Of a stretch of DNA of 64,000 bases, positions 63,472-64,000 are shown in pieces. This DNA is from an uncultured Clostridium sp. GTDB taxonomy: Bacteria; Bacillota; Clostridia; Lachnospirales; Lachnospiraceae. Under the pieces are notes generated by a model, which was given only the letters and a program-made list of their open reading frames with translations, was not told where the DNA came from and did not search any database. The first letter of the stretch is position 1; each line of letters starts with the position of its first letter. A program made the translations under genes and the position numbers. The DNA is taken from positions 1 to 64,000 of the forward strand of contig CANRZB010000006.1 of the NCBI GenBank assembly GCA_947644195.1. The letters run 5' to 3'.

Positions 63472-64000
63472 TTATTGTATATAACGAAATTCTCCCAAAT
63501 GAACAATTTCTCCATCATATCCCAACTCTTTTAATTGCTTTAAGAGTTCCTGCTTTGCAATGGTAGCTGTAATTAATATTACTAATACATCAAACTCCTC
63601 GGAATATTTTTTAATTTCACGAATATCACGAACTGCAAAGTTGTGGAACATATTTCCTATTTTCAAGGCATTTGAGTCAAAAACCATTTGAATATTCCAT
63701 TGGTCCATATGCAATTCCCGGAACAGAATACTTGCAGTACCACCTGCGCCCCAAAGCGCTGTTTTCGTATGTTTAGGATCCAGCATGGAAATAATTTCTT
63801 CCCTCTCCTTCTTCTGCCGGTCAGAAAGCATAATGCAGGCTTCCTCTAATCCATGCTTTGCAAAATCCTGTACAAAATCATCTGCAAATTCAGACTTGGA
63901 AGCTGCTTTATAAGTCATATGGTTGTACCCACATGCTGTCTCAACCTCTGCCTCTTCCAACACAAAATCATCTTGATTTAAATCATCTAATAATTTTTTC
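63472..64000 (-). CDS. Partial protein with a C-terminal nucleotide-binding (Rossmann) domain
   Basis: The frame is open to the right edge, so the N-terminus is outside the window. Upstream of the in-frame GTG at 63963 there are 12 more sense codons. The visible part, about 175 residues, has a linker and then a Rossmann-like domain: TKTALWGAGGTASILFREL, VFDSNALKIGN and DVLVILITATIAKQELLKQL. Such tails occur on sugar methyltransferases and PglD-like modifying enzymes. The full function cannot be told. It is upstream of the ThDP enzyme gene in the same operon. Confidence 0.6.
   Translation of the reverse strand, partial: KKLLDDLNQDDFVLEEAEVETACGYNHMTYKAASKSEFADDFVQDFAKHGLEEACIMLSDRQKKEREEIISMLDPKHTKTALWGAGGTASILFRELHMDQWNIQMVFDSNALKIGNMFHNFAVRDIREIKKYSEEFDVLVILITATIAKQELLKQLKELGYDGEIVHLGEFRYIQ

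Overview
This window looks like chromosomal DNA of a spore-forming, Gram-positive Clostridia bacterium, most likely a gut Lachnospiraceae. The reasons are strong GGAGG ribosome sites, moderate GC by eye, split transketolase genes, secreted proteins with Big2-type Ig repeats, a spoIIM-like gene, a PdaB-like sporulation deacetylase and sigma-E-like promoters. The assignment rests on gene content only.

The main observation is at 250-11,110. One PdaB-like polysaccharide deacetylase gene is cut into three pieces (335-580, about 6443-6705, about 10714-11052) by two separate DNA elements. Each element carries its own large serine recombinase and is bounded by a short direct repeat: GCT(G/C)CCTGGG for element 1 (5,862 bp) and GTATTCCGTCCACC for element 2 (4,022 bp). 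Recombining both repeat pairs on paper restores one uninterrupted 277-codon frame with all catalytic motifs. The first cut falls in the FDAAWG motif and the second in the RPPYG motif. Two overlapping sigma-E-like promoters precede the gene. This is the layout of the sigK/skin type of developmental excision, but doubled and in a different gene. Element 1 also carries a polysaccharide pyruvyl transferase-like protein, an alpha/beta hydrolase and a response regulator fused to a (p)ppGpp synthetase. Element 2 carries a FIST sensor protein and a soluble chemoreceptor-like signalling protein. Each recombinase follows a small ORF that could be its directionality factor.

11.1-28 kb is mostly minus-strand core metabolism: a Big2/metallophosphoesterase, a HAD phosphatase, efp, a beta-helix protein, aroK, aroD, a 37-residue membrane peptide with its own promoter and terminator, ilvC, ilvN, a transglutaminase-like protein, a DUF815 ATPase, argS, aroA and a glycosyltransferase. 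A 480-bp imperfect palindrome lies between ilvN and the transglutaminase gene.

28-39 kb holds a GH43 glycosidase with a decayed sugar-binding-protein remnant, an AraC regulator, an fsa-type transaldolase plus split transketolase operon whose leader contains another palindrome, a sulfotransferase, an arylsulfotransferase-like surface protein lacking the expected active-site residues, a thioesterase, an Uma2-type protein and a spoIIM-like gene with a sigma-E-like promoter. 39-43.6 kb has coaE, polA, a small zinc-finger anti-sigma-like protein and tRNA-Leu(CAA).

43.6-64 kb is a cell-surface glycan region: several GT2 glycosyltransferases, YfhO, polytopic GT-C-like proteins, GtrA, DUF2304, a Big2/PIG-L deacetylase, an O-antigen-ligase-like protein and a nonulosonic (sialic-acid-like) module. 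That module has NeuB, a fused CMP-sugar synthetase/PseG protein, a ThDP enzyme and an O-acyltransferase interrupted by an in-frame stop. The last gene runs off the right edge.
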